Of a stretch of DNA of 17,453 nt, positions 1 to 7,388 are shown one piece after another; position 1 is the stretch's first letter, and every line of letters starts with the position of its first letter. Both the position numbers and the translations under genes were made by a program. Source of the DNA: Candidatus Zixiibacteriota bacterium (GTDB lineage Bacteria > Zixibacteria > MSB-5A5 > SM1-73); NCBI GenBank assembly GCA_023129805.1, contig JAGMBK010000018.1:1-17453 (forward strand), given 5' to 3'. A model generated the notes under the pieces. It saw only the letters and a program-made list of their open reading frames with translations, ran no database searches and was not told where the DNA came from.

Positions 1-274
1 ATCTGCCCAGATTGGAAAAAAACCACACCTTGAAAAGCTTGAGGTAAGAGACCGACGAACCGGTGTGGCGAAGCATCCTTCCCCAAATTTTGACCAGCCA
101 GAAAAGCGCCATGATCTGAAGCACAAAGGAGATGATCAAAAGAGGATAGTCAAACTGCCAATCAAAATCCTTCACCTGATTCCAGTTAGAAACCAAGCTC
201 TTAATAAGAAAATAGAATATCAAAAGGATTAAAATTACTTGGGCGGATTTGATGAGGACCTTTTTAATCTTCAT
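1..274 (-). CDS. Flippase-like / LPG-synthase-TM family membrane protein, N-terminal part
   Basis: This is the first 91 residues of a membrane protein that runs off the left edge of the window. It starts at the ATG at 274-272, which overlaps the TGA of the upstream GT4 gene as ATGA, so the two are translationally coupled. A short basic N-terminus (MKIKKVLIK) leads into a hydrophobic helix at about residues 10-26, and a second helix follows at about 44-62. The helix-loop-helix layout and the text around 'WGRMLRHTG' resemble the lysylphosphatidylglycerol-synthase TM region / UPF0104 (YbhN, AglD-like) family, which often sits beside polyprenol-linked glycosyltransferases. Members usually have about 300-340 residues and 6-8 helices. 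The family call rests on the N-terminus and the context only. Its substrate is unknown. Confidence 0.6.
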   Translation of the reverse strand, partial: MKIKKVLIKSAQVILILLIFYFLIKSLVSNWNQVKDFDWQFDYPLLIISFVLQIMALFWLVKIWGRMLRHTGSSVSYLKLFKVWFFSNLGR

Positions 275-1455
275 GTTAAGAGTTCCAAATATTTCGCTTG
301 AATTGTTTCTGGTGAAAACTTCTCCAACGCGCTCCTAAAACCAGCCTCGGCCAAATCCCCCGCCAGCTTTTCATCAGCCAATATTCTCTCCATGGCGGAA
401 GCCAAACTGAGGTGATCTCCTGGGGGAACCAAGAGCCCAGTCACCTCGTCTTCGATTATATCCGGGATTCCTCCTGATTTTGTTCCGATTATCGGCCTTT
501 TGCACAACTGGGCTTCCACCAGAACCAACCCAAAACCTTCCTCTAAGGAGGAAAGAACACAGAGATAGCTTTCAGCATAAAGAAGATTCAACTCTCTCTG
601 CGGCATTATGTCAAGCAAAAAAACCCTATCTTCCAAATTCAAGGTTAGTATCTGTTGTTGAAGGAAATTTTTTAAAGGTCCCTCTCCAACAATCTTAGCC
701 TGAAAACCAATTCCCTTCTCCTTGAGTATCTTACATGCTTTAAGGAAAAAATTAAGTCCTTTCTGGGGGGTGAAACGAGCCACACAGAGGATCAGCTTGA
801 CTGCTTCAGCTTTGAGGGGGGTGGGTGTAAAAGTTTCCGGAATGACCGGCATGGGGATCACCTTCACCTTATCTTTTGCCAATTTGATGCTTTTGTTCAA
901 TTTCTCCTTTAAAAAGCTGGAGACGGTGGTGACATATTTAGCCCGGCCAAAGACCAACCCGGCCAACCGTGATGGCAAGCCTGTTTTTTCCAGTATGCGA
1001 ATATCTGTTCCGTGTGAGGTGACCATCAAAGGCTCTTGACTCAAAAGGGAGACTGAATATCCTATCAATCCCCCGGGAATCCACCACTGAGCCCAGATCA
1101 AGTCGATCTTTTCCTTTAGCGAAAGAGTCAAGGCTTTAACAAAGAAAGAGACAAGAAAAGATAAGAATAGAAATTTATTTATCCAGCTTCGGGCGACCAG
1201 CTCGTGCATGTTACCTATGTAAGCCAAGCTTTCCTTTCCAGCCGGGGCATATCTGAAACGATATACCGCCACATCATCCATCATCTCAAACCTCTTTAAA
1301 CCTTTTTGATGAGGCGCCAAAACGAAAACCTTATGCCCACATCGTACCAGACCTTTAGCTAAGATATGCACGAAAAGACCAGCATGGTCTCCCGGGAAGC
1401 GGATGTAATTATGAGTCAAAATCAGAATCTTAAGTCCAGATGCGTATGTACTCAT
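271..1455 (-). CDS. GT4-family glycosyltransferase
   Basis: This 394-residue GT-B glycosyltransferase is full length for family GT4. The N-terminal Rossmann half begins with LKILILTHNY and carries the acceptor-side loop FPGDHAGLFVHILAKGL (about residues 20-36). The C-terminal half holds the donor-binding E-x7-E motif EEGFGLVLVE at 305-314 (E306 and E314), followed by the GG-I-P-D-I and TGLLVPPGD signatures. It should transfer a sugar from a nucleotide-activated donor to a growing glycan or lipid carrier on the cytoplasmic face of the membrane. It lies 112 bp downstream of a GT2 gene and is coupled to the flippase-like gene. The ATG lies inside a palindromic dispersed repeat (1439-1460) and I see no Shine-Dalgarno sequence before it, so the first six or seven residues (MSTYASG) may not be native. 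Donor and acceptor cannot be read from the sequence. Confidence 0.9.
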   Translation of the reverse strand: MSTYASGLKILILTHNYIRFPGDHAGLFVHILAKGLVRCGHKVFVLAPHQKGLKRFEMMDDVAVYRFRYAPAGKESLAYIGNMHELVARSWINKFLFLSFLVSFFVKALTLSLKEKIDLIWAQWWIPGGLIGYSVSLLSQEPLMVTSHGTDIRILEKTGLPSRLAGLVFGRAKYVTTVSSFLKEKLNKSIKLAKDKVKVIPMPVIPETFTPTPLKAEAVKLILCVARFTPQKGLNFFLKACKILKEKGIGFQAKIVGEGPLKNFLQQQILTLNLEDRVFLLDIMPQRELNLLYAESYLCVLSSLEEGFGLVLVEAQLCKRPIIGTKSGGIPDIIEDEVTGLLVPPGDHLSLASAMERILADEKLAGDLAEAGFRSALEKFSPETIQAKYLELLT

Positions 1456-1460
1456 ACGAG
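1439..1460. repeat. Dispersed palindromic repeat, copy 1 (GT4 start region)
   Basis: The palindrome CGTATG-TACT-CATACG is embedded in a 22-bp stretch that begins GATG. The same stretch occurs in opposite orientation at 4886-4907 with 18 of 22 bases identical. The differences fall mainly in the loop, so the stem is conserved. The GT4 start codon is inside it. Confidence 0.6.
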
Positions 1461-1495
1461 TTTGCTTGGGTATGACACTTTTTATCTTTTCAGCT

Positions 1496-1538
1496 CAGGG
1501 CTTGCCCTGCACCATACGGTACAGGGCTTGCCACCTTA
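1496..1538. repeat. Intergenic hairpins between the GT4 and GT2 genes
   Basis: The 112-bp gap holds overlapping inverted repeats. One is CAGGGC-TT-GCCCTG. Another is CCCTG-c-ACC-ATAC-GGT-a-CAGGG, eight pairs with one mismatch. The octamer AGGGCTTGCC occurs twice within 30 bp. There is no clear U-run, so this is not a standard terminator. It could be a dispersed repeat or an RNA-processing or stability element between the two glycosyltransferase genes. Confidence 0.45.
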
Positions 1539-1567
1539 GGGGAGGTCGATAGAGACACTTTAAAGCG

Positions 1568-2596
1568 TCAGGTTCCTTCTCTTTTTTGTTCTCCCGGCTT
1601 TTCTCCTTTGTTGGGAAAAGATCGCTTTCTGTCGAATTTTGGGTGGTGATTGAATCTGGGTCCATGTTTAGTGGATATCTGTCGGATGAGAGTTCTCATT
1701 TCATCTTTTACGCTGACTATGGCTTCTGCTAAGAATCCCAACACAAAAAAGGATAAGCCGGACAAGACCAAAAGGATCACCAGATACAGAAGTGGCCTCA
1801 AGCCTTCACTTTTTGCAATTCTTAAATAAACTGCCACTCCTCCGGTCAAAATACCAAGAAAGATTAAGACCAGTCCCAAAGAACCAAACAGGAGCAGAGG
1901 TTTTTTCATGAAGGAGAGTTGGAATTTTACCGAGAGGAGGTCTAAAAATCCTATGGGGACCCTCCAGACTCCGAACTTCGATTGGCCGAACCTTCGGGGA
2001 TATAAATTGACTTTTACCTCTCCAATTTTATACCCCTTTTCCGCCGCCATCACCACCATATATCTGTGCCAGTCCTTGCGCAGGGGCACCTCATCTGCTA
2101 CCTCCCGCCGGAACGCCTTGACCGAGTTCAGATCGTGAACCTTGATCCTGAATATGGTTCGAGAGAGAAGGTTATAAGTAAAGGAGACCAACCTCTTTAA
2201 ACCGTATGAGCCCTGTTTCCATCCGCATACAACATCATATCCGTTATCTATCTTTTCAATAAGCTTGGGGATGTCCTGGGGGAGATATTGTAAGTCGGCT
2301 GGCCAGAAAACGAAGATTTCTCCACGAGCCCTTGAGAATCCGGTCATCAGAGCCTGGGTCAAGCCCTGGTTTCTTCTATGAGTCATCACCCGCAGGAAGC
2401 GATATTTTTCCTGGCACTCCTTGGCTTTGAGGGAGGTGCCATCGGTGGAACCATCATCCACCAGGATCACCTCACCATTCATCCCGGTGCGGGAAAACAT
2501 CCTGGAGAACTCCTCCATTAAGGGAGCGATATTCTCCGCCTCATTATAAGCTGGAACCATCACTGAAACCTTGATATTTCCATTCGTGTTTCGCAT
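1568..2596 (-). CDS. GT2 glycosyltransferase with C-terminal membrane helices (DPM1/GtrB-like)
   Basis: This 342-residue protein has an N-terminal GT-A domain (about 1-225). It carries VSVMVPAYNEAEN at 10-22, VDDGSTDGT at 46-54, and WPADLQ at 98-103 in place of the usual D-x-D/DADLQ metal site. Two or three hydrophobic segments follow at about 233-300, and the tail is basic and hydrophilic. This is the layout of polyprenyl-phosphate mannosyl/glucosyl transferases (DPM1, GtrB, ArnC), which make polyprenyl-P-sugar donors for membrane-spanning GT-C enzymes. That fits the gene just upstream, a GT39-like protein whose stop is only 4 bp before this ATG. The two are very likely co-translated. The exact sugar is unknown. 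Confidence 0.85.
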   Translation of the reverse strand: MRNTNGNIKVSVMVPAYNEAENIAPLMEEFSRMFSRTGMNGEVILVDDGSTDGTSLKAKECQEKYRFLRVMTHRRNQGLTQALMTGFSRARGEIFVFWPADLQYLPQDIPKLIEKIDNGYDVVCGWKQGSYGLKRLVSFTYNLLSRTIFRIKVHDLNSVKAFRREVADEVPLRKDWHRYMVVMAAEKGYKIGEVKVNLYPRRFGQSKFGVWRVPIGFLDLLSVKFQLSFMKKPLLLFGSLGLVLIFLGILTGGVAVYLRIAKSEGLRPLLYLVILLVLSGLSFFVLGFLAEAIVSVKDEMRTLIRQISTKHGPRFNHHPKFDRKRSFPNKGEKPGEQKREGT

Positions 2597-2600
2597 GTTT

Positions 2601-4850
2601 TCAGTACTCTTTTATCCTTTGCAGTTCCACTGCAAGGTTGGTGTTTTGGGGAAAAAGCTTTATGGCTTTCTCCCACTGGTCAATTGCCAAAAGTCTATAA
2701 TTATCTTCACCGGTTTGATTCATCAAGTTAAGATAAACCAAGCCCAACTGCTGGCAAATCGAAAAATCAGTGGGGTTGAATTTAGCCGCCTGCTCCAAAG
2801 AAAGTGCCGCTTTCTCAAACTCTTTCATCTCGTAATAGATCTCTGCCAACGTCCGGTATACGCTGAAGTTCTCAGGAGAGCGCGAAACAAATTCCTCTAA
2901 TAAAACCAAAGCAGAATCCGTCTCCCCCACCTCCATCAACATTTTTGCTTTCTCAAAATCTGAGAGGGGATATTTTTCTGTCTCTGGATTGCCGGTCCAT
3001 TCCCCTATTCTGTAGATATCGACCGGAATGTTCCTCAGCCAATAGGTGGTCACGATTTTAGCCTCTCTCATCACTTCAGAATAATCCTTAAAAGCCCGAT
3101 CCCGGTTTCCTCCTCTTTCCAAAGCCAGATGAGTGATGGGATAGGTGTGGAAAAGTTTCGGATCGGGTTGGGTGACCCCAAACATATGAATTACATTCTT
3201 GAGCTTATTATCCCATACCAAAGCTGGTCCATAAGGACCTGAGACCACGGCTTCTTTGCTTAGAATCTTTCCCAAATCCACAGATGATCGGTTCAAAGAA
3301 TATGTGGGAGAGGAAGCCCAACTTAAATACTGCCAACCGTTTACCACCAGCGAAATTAGAATCAAGACAAGCATTATCAAAAACCTGTGACCCAAGCTGA
3401 GTAATTTGAACTCTTTTGGCTTGCTCTCTTTGGCCACTTTTCTGGATCTGGCAAATCGCCAGTAATACAGAACTCCGCAAAATAAAGTGATGATAAAAGA
3501 GATACCCAGAGAGGAGCTCAACTGAATCTGTTTTAGGCTTAATATGTGATAAGTGGTGATCACATAGTTGACAAAAAAGGTGACGCCGATAACAAAGACG
3601 ACCCAGAACAAAATTCCAAGCGAGGAGTTTCTTTTTGAACCAAAAGAAGAGAGAAAGGAATCCAACCATAATCCAGCCAGAGCGCACATGGGAGGAATTA
3701 GATACAGCTGGTAGCGTAATGGTCGATAGTTTAGTGACATCAAAAGAAAGAAAGCTACTAAAAACCAGAAGACAAGCAAAAACTTAGCCTTGGACCGATG
3801 ATCTCTGTTCTCAATCAACTTCTTAATTGAAGGATTTCTTGAGAAAAACAAAAGCAGACCCAGAAACGACAAGAGGAACACCACCGGCATGCGATAAAAA
3901 AGATCGGTTCCAAAGGTGAACAAAGACGAAACGAATCCCGAAATCGACTGAAGAGCTTTCGGGAAACCATAAAGTCCAAATGCCTGTTCACCGAAGTAAC
4001 CTGCCACCTCTTTTTTGGCAGGTAGATAGGCAAAAAATAACCAGAAGAGTAAAACCAGAAGGAAGCCGGAGCCAAAAAAGATTAAAGGTTTAAAATTCAT
4101 CTTCCGCTTGGATGAAGAGAAATGCTCAAAAATCCATAAAAGCAACACCCCCAGGCAAGCCGGGAGGATGAATGCGGCCATGGTCTTTCCAAAGAAGATT
4201 CCTGCGGCAAAACAGATGCCCGAGGGGATCAAAAGTAGATTTCTCTTGTCCGCAGGATCCATAGGAAAAGATGAAACCATAAAATAAAATCCTAAGACCA
4301 GAAGAAACAGAGCCGAGATTTCCAAAAATGGATTACGCCCATACATGATGAAGACAAAGTTTATGCCCAGAAAGAACAAAGATAGGTATGCTGCCCTTTT
4401 GCTGAAGATTTTCTTAAGAGTAAGAAACAAAAACACCATGGTCAAAAGATTTAAGATCACCGCCACCAGATTGGCTTGAAATCTGCCCGTGCCGAAGACT
4501 GAAAAGACCAGATAAGATACTGCCGTGGAGAATGATTTTAAGAAGAAGATGAAACGATTATGTCCAAACAGATCCCAACTGCCCCATAATACGTTATTCC
4601 GTGCAAAATAGGTATATTGAGGCGGATCGGTGGCCACATCCTGGCTCCAGGAGATGTGCGGAGGATCAGCGCTTAAGAAAAGCACGCCGCCGACAAAAGC
4701 CAGCCCAATGATAAAACAGAAGAGTAAAATCTCAAAAGCCCTGGAGGAGAAGAAGGGGTTTTTGAAAAATTCCGTTAAGGCAGATTTCTTATCAACCGGA
4801 ACCTGAGGCTTTGCCGCCTTCTTTTTTTTCTTTTTGCTTTGCGATTTCAT
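2601..4850 (-). CDS. GT39/PMT-like multi-span glycosyltransferase with TPR tail
   Basis: This 749-residue GT-C type enzyme would use a polyprenyl-phosphate sugar to glycosylate a lipid or protein on the outer face of the inner membrane. I place the start at the ATG at 4850-4848, giving MKSQSKKKKKK. A GAGGAA box lies just upstream, and the reading frame above it runs through a hairpin cluster and does not look like protein. A lysine-rich cytoplasmic N-terminus is followed by about ten hydrophobic segments (residues 40-530). The first outside loop holds SWSQDVATDPPQYTYFARN, with acidic residues where PMT/ArnT enzymes carry theirs. The last 115-120 residues are soluble and built of TPR-like helix pairs (for example SVYRTLAEIYYEMKEFEKAA). 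The neighbours at both sides are GT2 enzymes of the type that make its donor. The acceptor is unknown. Confidence 0.8.
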   Translation of the reverse strand: MKSQSKKKKKKAAKPQVPVDKKSALTEFFKNPFFSSRAFEILLFCFIIGLAFVGGVLFLSADPPHISWSQDVATDPPQYTYFARNNVLWGSWDLFGHNRFIFFLKSFSTAVSYLVFSVFGTGRFQANLVAVILNLLTMVFLFLTLKKIFSKRAAYLSLFFLGINFVFIMYGRNPFLEISALFLLVLGFYFMVSSFPMDPADKRNLLLIPSGICFAAGIFFGKTMAAFILPACLGVLLLWIFEHFSSSKRKMNFKPLIFFGSGFLLVLLFWLFFAYLPAKKEVAGYFGEQAFGLYGFPKALQSISGFVSSLFTFGTDLFYRMPVVFLLSFLGLLLFFSRNPSIKKLIENRDHRSKAKFLLVFWFLVAFFLLMSLNYRPLRYQLYLIPPMCALAGLWLDSFLSSFGSKRNSSLGILFWVVFVIGVTFFVNYVITTYHILSLKQIQLSSSLGISFIITLFCGVLYYWRFARSRKVAKESKPKEFKLLSLGHRFLIMLVLILISLVVNGWQYLSWASSPTYSLNRSSVDLGKILSKEAVVSGPYGPALVWDNKLKNVIHMFGVTQPDPKLFHTYPITHLALERGGNRDRAFKDYSEVMREAKIVTTYWLRNIPVDIYRIGEWTGNPETEKYPLSDFEKAKMLMEVGETDSALVLLEEFVSRSPENFSVYRTLAEIYYEMKEFEKAALSLEQAAKFNPTDFSICQQLGLVYLNLMNQTGEDNYRLLAIDQWEKAIKLFPQNTNLAVELQRIKEY

Positions 4851-4871
4851 GTTCCTCAATTTTGGTCCATC

Positions 4872-4962
4872 CTGTGCCCGCCAAGTTCGTATGAATGCAT
4901 ACGCATCCCCTGACCTGGTCCCGCATTTTGCGGGATCGGGTCGGGGGACCCGACAGGCACAG
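4872..4962. repeat. Multibranch hairpin cluster in the leader of the PMT-like gene
   Basis: Four perfect inverted repeats nest in 91 bp. The outer stem is CTGTGCC (4872-4878) with GGCACAG (4956-4962). It encloses CGTATG/CATACG (4888-4903, the second copy of the repeat at 1439), TCCCGCA-TTT-TGCGGGA (4919-4935) and TCGGGTC-GGGG-GACCCGA (4936-4953). The last two abut with no spacer. The cluster lies 22-112 bp before the PMT start codon and could form a cloverleaf-like RNA. No U-run follows it. Confidence 0.6.
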
Positions 4963-5022
4963 AACATTCTGATGAGGTATGTTTTGCCGAATTCAACAGT
5001 TGACCTCTGATGCGACGAGTTT

Positions 5023-5742
5023 TCACTTTCTAACTCTCAGCAAAAGATAGAACAGAGGCTTGATAATGGGCCACCAGTCCAAAAACGGCTTGATCTTGGA
5101 ATATTTTTTTTTCGAGGGGTAAATCTTTGAGACCGGTACTTCCCCAAATTTGTATTTCAGCTTGAGGACCCAGAAATGAATATAATATTCCAGCTCATAG
5201 GTGGAAAGCCACTTTTGCCAGATATTTATCTTAGGGTCATCGAACAGAGAAACCTTGTAAGCCCGGAACCCATTGGTCACGTCGCTCAGCCTTCTTCGCA
5301 AGAGCATAGACCACAAAAAGGTGAAAGCCTTTATCCCCGCTTTTCGGGCTAAAGGAAGATTTCCCGCCTCCCCTCCCTCCAAATATCTGGACCCCTGGAC
5401 GTAATCGTAATCCTCCTTGAGGATGGGTTTGAGCAGAAGGGGTATCTCTTTCGGGTCATCCTTTCCGTTTCCCGCCATCAGCGCCACCAGCTGAAAGTCA
5501 TTTTTTCGGGCGTAACCGATTCCGTCTCTGATACAACTTCCCACACCCTGTCTTTTTGGGTGGTGAATGATCTCCACTTCAAAACCTTTTAACACCTCCG
5601 GGGTGTTGTCGGTGGAACCATCGTTTACTACTAAAACCTTGTCAATCTCCACCCCTCTGATTCTCTCCAGAACAGTTTTGATCCTGTTTTCCTCATTATA
5701 CACCGGAATAATCACCAGGGTTTTAAAACTTTCTTCTCCCAA
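5023..5742 (-). CDS. GT2 glycosyltransferase (polyprenyl-phosphate sugar synthase-like)
   Basis: This 239-residue single-domain GT-A enzyme starts at a TTG (5742) with GGAG seven bases upstream. An in-frame TAA further upstream blocks a long extension. Motifs include VIIPVYNEENR (10-20) and VVNDGSTDNT (38-47). Where most DPM1-type proteins carry DADGQ-DP, this one has MAGNGKDDP (89-97), which moves the acidic pair downstream. Residues 150-160 (DVTNGFRAY region) match the conserved DxxxGFR loop of GT2 enzymes, and the tail from about 210 is hydrophobic or basic (PLFYLLLRVRK), suggesting peripheral membrane contact. It lies upstream of the PMT-like gene with a 172-bp hairpin-bearing gap and probably heads this transcription unit. 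I infer that it supplies a lipid-linked sugar. Donor specificity is not visible. Confidence 0.82.
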   Translation of the reverse strand: MGEESFKTLVIIPVYNEENRIKTVLERIRGVEIDKVLVVNDGSTDNTPEVLKGFEVEIIHHPKRQGVGSCIRDGIGYARKNDFQLVALMAGNGKDDPKEIPLLLKPILKEDYDYVQGSRYLEGGEAGNLPLARKAGIKAFTFLWSMLLRRRLSDVTNGFRAYKVSLFDDPKINIWQKWLSTYELEYYIHFWVLKLKYKFGEVPVSKIYPSKKKYSKIKPFLDWWPIIKPLFYLLLRVRK

Positions 5743-5777
5743 CCCTAAACTCCAGAATGAAAGCTGAAATCTATCAA

Positions 5778-5807
5778 AAATTAATCGCCGTTAGTGCAGA
5801 AAGACAA
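5778..5807 (-). promoter_or_regulatory. Possible sigma-70-type promoter for the GT2/PMT operon
   Basis: On the minus strand TTGTCT (5807-5802) and TAATTT (5783-5778) are separated by 18 bp and lie about 35 bp before the TTG start at 5742. The spacing is acceptable and the match is moderate. It is supported by the 318-bp gap to the upstream gene. Confidence 0.4.
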
Positions 5808-5997
5808 ATCTTTTGGGTCTTTTTGAAAAACTTAAATCTTGAGGCGGTCCGATTTTGGATCCTGTGGAGATAAAATTCCCGCCTCCATGCACGACTATCT
5901 TCTATCAATCATATGTGAGGGCATCCAACCCTACTTGAAGTTTTTAATTTCTTCAATTGCCCTGTGAAGCTGAAGCTTTACACTCCAAGAAGATTTT

Positions 5998-6050
5998 CCT
6001 GTAGGCCGGGTTGCGACCGTAGGGAACTACCCGACACATTTCATTACAGG
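5998..6050. repeat. Compound hairpin with ACCCGACAC motif (repeat family copy)
   Basis: The outer stem CCTGTA (5998-6003) / TACAGG (6045-6050) encloses CGGGT (6007-6011) / ACCCG (6029-6033). The text GGAACTACCCGACACATT (6023-6040) closely resembles the two TCCGAAGGAC-YACCCGACACT repeats at 14903 and 15937. It sits just past the stop of the aminotransferase gene and could help end its transcript, although no U-run is present. Confidence 0.45.
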
Positions 6051-6060
6051 GTAAGTTTTA

Positions 6061-7164
6061 TCATTCCCCATAGAACTCTTTGATACAATCTGTGGTATAC
6101 TTTATCTGCTCCTCAGTCAGCTCAGCAAACATGGGAAGCGACAGAATCTCATCCATGCATCCCTCGGTCACCGGAAAGCTTCTCTTTTTATATCCTAAGA
6201 AGCGGTAGGCATTTTGGAGATGTATGGGTATGGGATAATGGATGTTAGTAAATATGCCCTTTTGCTTGAGGAAATCGATCAACTTTTCCCTGTCCTTTAC
6301 CCTCACACAGAAGACATGATAAACATGCTTGGCATAGGGCATCTCTTCTGACACCTTCAGGCTGGTTTTAGCGAGATATTTTCTGTAAAGGTCGGCATTT
6401 TTTCTTCTTCCATCGTTCCACTTGTCCAGATGATTCAACTTGACCGAGAGGACCGCACCCTGAATACCCTCCAGTCGACAATTGTTGCCGATGAACTCAT
6501 GATAAAACTTTTTGGAGGAGCCATGATCCCTTAACATCTTGACTTTTTGCGCTATCTCGTCTGAGTTGGTGGTAACCGCCCCTCCCTCTCCATATGCTCC
6601 CAGATTTTTCCCGGGATAGAAGCTGAAACATCCCACCATTGCCAAGCTTCCGGTCTTTTTCCCCTTATATAAAGCCCCGTGTGCTTGAGCGGCATCCTCG
6701 ACGACCGGTATCCCTTTCTTTACGGCTATCTGAAGTATGGGATCCATATCTGCCGGCTGTCCATAAAGATGTACTGGGATTATAGCTTTTGTTTTTCCGG
6801 TTATAGCCTTTTCCAGTTTGATGGGATCTAAATTGTAGCTTTTATCTTCCATATCCACAAATACCGGGGTTGCTCCCGCAAAGGATATCGCCTCCGCCGT
6901 GGCTATGAACGTGTTAGGCGTGGTGATTACCTCGTCTCCTTCCCCGATTTCCAGAGCTTTCATTGCCATAATCAGAGCAGAGGTGCCGGAATTGATTCCA
7001 ATGCAGTGTTTTGTCTCACAATAGCTGGCAAAATTCTTTTCGAAATCTGCCACAGCCTTACCCAGAACGAAAGCCGTATTGGAGATGACGTCACCAATGG
7101 CGGTGTCAATCTCTGGCTTAATGGTTTGATATTGAGCTTTTAAATCAACAAAGTTTACTTGCAT
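6061..7164 (-). CDS. PLP-dependent sugar aminotransferase, DegT/DnrJ/EryC1/StrS family (WbpE/FdtB-like)
   Basis: This 367-residue enzyme would convert a keto sugar nucleotide to an amino sugar using glutamate as amino donor. The ATG at 7164 is chosen because AAGGAGG lies five bases upstream on the minus strand. A TTG five codons earlier lacks such a site. The protein opens MQVNFVDLKAQYQTIKPEI, typical of 3-aminotransferases such as WbpE, FdtB and QdtB. The cofactor residues are visible: GINSGTSAL (57-65) for phosphate binding, D157 in VVEDAAQAHGA, and the internal-aldimine lysine K186 in FSFYPGKNLGAYGEGG. In context it is separated from a WbpB-like dehydrogenase (11748-12752) only by the plus-strand acyl cassette. 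This suggests a UDP-3-amino-sugar pathway. Exact substrate and C3 versus C4 specificity remain inference. Confidence 0.9.
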   Translation of the reverse strand: MQVNFVDLKAQYQTIKPEIDTAIGDVISNTAFVLGKAVADFEKNFASYCETKHCIGINSGTSALIMAMKALEIGEGDEVITTPNTFIATAEAISFAGATPVFVDMEDKSYNLDPIKLEKAITGKTKAIIPVHLYGQPADMDPILQIAVKKGIPVVEDAAQAHGALYKGKKTGSLAMVGCFSFYPGKNLGAYGEGGAVTTNSDEIAQKVKMLRDHGSSKKFYHEFIGNNCRLEGIQGAVLSVKLNHLDKWNDGRRKNADLYRKYLAKTSLKVSEEMPYAKHVYHVFCVRVKDREKLIDFLKQKGIFTNIHYPIPIHLQNAYRFLGYKKRSFPVTEGCMDEILSLPMFAELTEEQIKYTTDCIKEFYGE

Positions 7165-7201
7165 CAAATCCTCCTTCAAGTTTTTACATCAATTCCCGAT
7201 A

Positions 7202-7229
7202 AAAATAACATGTGAGGCGGAAAAGTCAA
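7202..7229 (-). promoter_or_regulatory. Promoter of the aminotransferase gene
   Basis: On the minus strand TTGACT (7229-7224) is followed 16 bp later by TATTTT (7207-7202), about 38 bp before the ATG at 7164. The -35 box continues as TTGACTTTT, the same extended form seen in three other promoters of this window. Confidence 0.55.
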
Positions 7230-7388
7230 GCGGTAAGTCCGATTTTTCCATGTTTGGGTTGCGCCAGATCACTGTTTGAAGTGAGAGGGGGTGGTTCTTG
7301 CCTTCACAACTGCTTTTTGCCATAGTTAGCAGTCTTTTTAGCCACGGCCAACTACACCTTGATTCTAAAACAATTCACAAAGAGGCCT

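Larger units (their letters stand above)
5743..6060. other. Intergenic region between aminotransferase and GT2 genes
   Basis: No gene is visible in these 318 bp. They hold a possible minus-strand promoter for the GT2 gene (5778-5807), the 7-bp inverted repeat GAGGCGG/CCGCCTC (5841-5847 and 5879-5885), and a compound hairpin at 5998-6050 that carries a copy of the ACCCGACAC motif. Confidence 0.6.

Noticed and set aside
4851..4967. An N-terminal extension of 39 residues on the PMT-like protein
   Set aside because: The extension translates the hairpin cluster (Cys-, Arg- and Pro-rich text). The ATG at 4850 has a GAGGAA box and gives the expected basic cytoplasmic N-terminus.
5822..5836. TTTTTGAAAAACT as another element end
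   Set aside because: Only the first dozen A/T-rich bases match the 40-bp end, which is within chance for this composition.
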